64,000 bases of DNA, from positions 1-64,000 of the forward strand of contig NZ_JYLK01000012.1 in NCBI RefSeq assembly GCF_001439805.1. The letters are read 5' to 3'. The DNA comes from Pseudomonas trivialis (GTDB lineage: Bacteria; Pseudomonadota; Gammaproteobacteria; Pseudomonadales; Pseudomonadaceae). This document shows positions 61,705 through 64,000 of this stretch, one piece after another. A program made the position numbers and the translations under genes. Numbering within the stretch: the first letter of the stretch is position 1; each line of letters starts with the position of its first letter. The notes under the pieces were generated by a model. That model had not been told where the DNA came from, did not search any database, and saw nothing but the letters and a program-made list of their open reading frames with translations.

Positions 61705-62739
61705 TCAATCCTGCGCAACGCGTACCACCAACTTGCCGAAGTTGCGTCCTTCGAGCAACCCGATAAATGCCTCGGGCGCCTGTTCCAGGCCGTCGACCAC
61801 GTCCTCGCGGAACTTGATCTTGCCCTCGCGCACCCACGGCGCCATGGCGCTGAGGAACTCCGGCTGGCGGTCGCCATAGTCATCGAACACAATAAAGCCC
61901 TGGATACGCACGCGCTTGGTCAGCAGGGTGCGTTGCAGCGCCGGCAGGCGATCTGGCCCGGTGGGCGTCTCGTTGGCGTTGTAGCCGGCGATCAGGCCGC
62001 ATAGCGGAATGCGCGCTTTGGCATTGAGCAACGGCAGCACCGCATCGAACACCTTGCCGCCGACGTTTTCGTAATAGATATCCACCCCATCGGAGCAGGC
62101 CGCGGCCAGCTCATCGGCGAAGTGCTCGCTCTTGTGGTCGACGCAGGCGTCAAAGCCCAGCTCGTCCACCACGTAGCGGCATTTTTGCGCACCGCCGGCG
62201 ATGCCGACGACACGCAGGCCCTTGAGTTTGGCCACCTGCCCCACCACTGAACCCACCGCACCGGAGGCCGCCGCCACCACCAGGGTTTCCCCGGCCTTGG
62301 GCTGGCCGATGTCCATCAGGCCCATGTAGGCGGTCATCCCCGGCATGCCCAACACGCCCAACGCCATGGACGGGCTGGCCAGACCATTGGGCACCGGCAT
62401 CAGGTTAGTGCCATCGGAAATGCTGTGGCTCTGCCAGCCGGTGGAACCGACCACCAGGTCGCCCACCTGGAATTTCGGGTGGCGCGATTGCTCGATACGG
62501 CTGACGGCGCCGCCGGTCATCACCTCGTCGATTTCCACCGGGGCCGCGTAAGACGGCGCGTCGCTCATGCGGCCACGCATGTAGGGGTCGAGGGACAGGT
62601 ACAGCGTCTTGAGCAGTACCTGGCCGTCCGCCAGCTCCGGCAGGGTCACCCGTTCCAGGCGGAAGTTTTCCGGCGTCGGTGCGCCCTGGGGGCGAGAAAC
62701 CAGGACGATACGCTGGTTGAGAGTCGGTTCTTGAGACAT
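61705..62739 (-). CDS. NADP-dependent MDR-family oxidoreductase
   Basis: 344 aa from the ATG at 62739 with AAGGAG eight bases upstream. Zinc-independent medium-chain reductase of the leukotriene-B4-dehydrogenase/curA type. GroES-like fold at the N-terminus (LYLSLDPYMRGRMSDAPSYA) and a Rossmann fold with the NADP motif AAASGAVGSVVGQVAKLKG. It probably reduces alkenals or prostaglandin-like enones; the substrate is unknown. It lies between ybaB and recR beyond the ybaB terminator, so it has its own promoter. Confidence 0.9.
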   Translation of the reverse strand: MSQEPTLNQRIVLVSRPQGAPTPENFRLERVTLPELADGQVLLKTLYLSLDPYMRGRMSDAPSYAAPVEIDEVMTGGAVSRIEQSRHPKFQVGDLVVGSTGWQSHSISDGTNLMPVPNGLASPSMALGVLGMPGMTAYMGLMDIGQPKAGETLVVAAASGAVGSVVGQVAKLKGLRVVGIAGGAQKCRYVVDELGFDACVDHKSEHFADELAAACSDGVDIYYENVGGKVFDAVLPLLNAKARIPLCGLIAGYNANETPTGPDRLPALQRTLLTKRVRIQGFIVFDDYGDRQPEFLSAMAPWVREGKIKFREDVVDGLEQAPEAFIGLLEGRNFGKLVVRVAQD

Positions 62740-62814
62740 CAGGGTGCTCCTTATCGAAATCATCGGTATAGGGTGCAGACCGCGAGTGTCGTGCCGGGGT
62801 TCGATCGGATCGGC

Positions 62815-62848
62815 ACAAACAAAAATGCCAGGCACAAGGCCTGGCATT
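62815..62848 (-). terminator. Rho-independent terminator after ybaB
   Basis: Nine-bp stem ATGCCAGGC/GCCTGGCAT (62825-62833 and 62839-62847) with a T-run on the minus strand. It ends the dnaX-ybaB transcript before the oxidoreductase. Confidence 0.85.
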
Positions 62849-62871
62849 GACGTACAGCCAAAGCTGGCCGA

Positions 62872-63210
62872 TCAGAACGGCAGCTTCATCCCCGGCGGCA
62901 TCTGCATGCCGGCGGTCATGCCAGACATCTTGTCCTGGCTGTTGGCTTCGATCTTGCGCACGGCGTCGTTGACGGCCGAGGCAAACAGCGCTTCGAGCAT
63001 TTCCAGGTCATCTTCGCCCACGCCCGGCAGCACGCTGGGGTCGATGCTCACGCGCTTGATGTCGTGACGACCCGTCATTACCACGCTGACCATATCGCCA
63101 CCGGCCTTGCCGGTGACTTCGGCGTTGGCCAGTTCTTCCTGCATCTTGGCCATCTTTTCCTGCATCTGCTGCGCCTGCTTCATCAGGCCGGCCATGCCAC
63201 CTTTCATCAT
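62872..63210 (-). CDS. ybaB: YbaB/EbfC family nucleoid-associated protein
   Basis: 112 aa from the ATG at 63210, with GAGG upstream at a suitable distance. Small dimeric DNA-binding protein. N-terminal Met/Gln-rich helix MMKGGMAGLMKQAQQMQEKM, then EVTGKAGGDMVSVVMTGRHD, the family core. It lies 47 bases after dnaX, the usual order, and ends at a terminator. Confidence 0.95.
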   Translation of the reverse strand: MMKGGMAGLMKQAQQMQEKMAKMQEELANAEVTGKAGGDMVSVVMTGRHDIKRVSIDPSVLPGVGEDDLEMLEALFASAVNDAVRKIEANSQDKMSGMTAGMQMPPGMKLPF

Positions 63211-63257
63211 GGGAATCACCTCAAAAGTACGTGGATCGATCAGTTAACAGCCCGGTG

Positions 63258-64000
63258 TCATGACGCTTGGGTCACCGGAGCCTCGACAGGTTCAATAGTA
63301 TCGTGACGCACCACCGCACCGAACTGCTGCATCATCTGCTGGATAAGCGGATCGGCCTGGATCGAGTTTTCCGCATCGCGCTGGCGGTTGATGCGTCGAC
63401 GGGTCGCGGCCTGGGCCGGGGTTTCCTGCTCGGGCTTGATCAGCTCGATGGCGATGGTCAACGTGCGCCCGTGGTACTGGTTGAGTGCATCGTTGAGCCG
63501 GCGCTGCTGGGTCGCATTGAACAGCGCGCTGTGGGCCGGGTCCAGGTGCAGCCGCCAGTGGTCGCCGTCGATGGCGATCAGGGTGCAGTTGGCGGCGATG
63601 CTGCCGGTCATGCCGGAAATCGGCAGTTTCGGGAACAGCTCCAGCCATTGCAGCGCCAGACCGGTGGCCGGGGCTGCGGCGGGTTCCGCCTCGGGCTCCG
63701 GAGCCGGTTCGGCAACGTGTTCACTGGCCAGTTCGTCCAGGTAGCTGTAGGCCGAATCCATATCCGGCTCGATGTAATCTTCGTCCAGCGGCGGTTCGTC
63801 GTCGAGGTCGATGGCCGGAACGGCGGCTTCGACTTGCGCAACGGTGGGCTCGGGCACCGGCGCAGACACCCACTCGGGGGCATCCGGCACCACGCTGTCC
63901 GGGGTCGGCGTGGGCATCGGCGTCAGTTCGGGCTGCTCGCCGATGGTTTCCAGTACGGGCTCCACGGCGGGCTGCTGTTCGGGCTCGCCCGCGACCGGCT
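63258..64000 (-). CDS. dnaX: DNA polymerase III subunit tau/gamma, C-terminal part (partial)
   Basis: Only the 3' end is in the window; the frame runs on past 64000. It contains a proline/glutamate-rich linker (about 63690-64000) and the tau-specific C-terminal domain with LQWLELFPKLPISGMTGSIA and NDALNQYHGRTLTIAIELIK. The tau tail binds the alpha polymerase and DnaB. Neighbour ybaB confirms dnaX. The start is not visible. Confidence 0.93.
   Translation of the reverse strand, partial: PVAGEPEQQPAVEPVLETIGEQPELTPMPTPTPDSVVPDAPEWVSAPVPEPTVAQVEAAVPAIDLDDEPPLDEDYIEPDMDSAYSYLDELASEHVAEPAPEPEAEPAAAPATGLALQWLELFPKLPISGMTGSIAANCTLIAIDGDHWRLHLDPAHSALFNATQQRRLNDALNQYHGRTLTIAIELIKPEQETPAQAATRRRINRQRDAENSIQADPLIQQMMQQFGAVVRHDTIEPVEAPVTQAS

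Overview
This 64-kb window is chromosomal DNA of a Pseudomonas of the fluorescens complex. The reasons are high GC, Pseudomonas gene blocks in the expected order (cysM-rlmD-relA-mazG; gbuR-gbuA-symporters; aer-cco-hemN-anr; dnaX-ybaB-recR), an Anr-type oxygen regulator, and many copies of a REP hairpin with the core GGGAGCAAGCCCCCTCCCAC, which I associate with this group. No rRNA, tRNA, CRISPR array or prophage is visible. The only mobile-element remnant is the tail of an ISL3-type transposase at the left edge.

Layout. 1-700: transposase tail, REP hairpin and a small conserved protein. 738-6822 (minus): housekeeping block cysM, rlmD, relA (stringent response), mazG and a DUF2058 gene. 6929-12865 (minus): a 1978-residue leucine-rich-repeat protein with a divergent NEL-type (bacterial E3 ubiquitin ligase) C-terminus, a candidate host-directed effector. 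12921-18875: tapT, then the guanidinobutyrate cluster gbuR/gbuA, a sodium:solute symporter interrupted by an in-frame TAA, a 40-codon gene and an NCS1 permease. 19073-34254: small envelope and RNA-binding genes, a DEAD-box helicase, an MscS-type channel, a transporter preceded by a PhrS-like small RNA, a periplasmic cyclophilin with an ABC exporter, and porins. 34263-36281 (minus): a KAS III-type enzyme, an ECF sigma factor and its zinc-finger partner. 36717-44279 (minus): hrpA and aceK, separated by an AT-richer pair of genes (AAA ATPase plus DUF4276/TOPRIM-like protein) that looks like an acquired defence module. 44442-60948: a transporter, the aerotaxis receptor aer, cbb3 oxidase genes ccoNOQP, a Phd/VapC-type toxin-antitoxin pair, ccoGHIS with a TauE/SafE-like protein, hemN, a FlxA-like gene, anr and apt. 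61036-64000 (minus): recR, an oxidoreductase, ybaB and the 3' end of dnaX.

How the parts fit. The right-hand third is a low-oxygen respiration module. aer steers toward suitable oxygen levels, ccoNOQP is the high-affinity oxidase, ccoGHIS assemble its copper and haem centres, hemN supplies haem without oxygen, and anr is the regulator; a perfect Anr/FNR box lies upstream of hemN. The gbu cluster would import and hydrolyse guanidino acids. The least ordinary parts are the NEL-like giant protein, the ATPase-TOPRIM pair between hrpA and aceK, the toxin-antitoxin pair lodged between ccoP and ccoG, the nonsense codon in the symporter, and the small RNA whose reading frame runs into a transporter gene.
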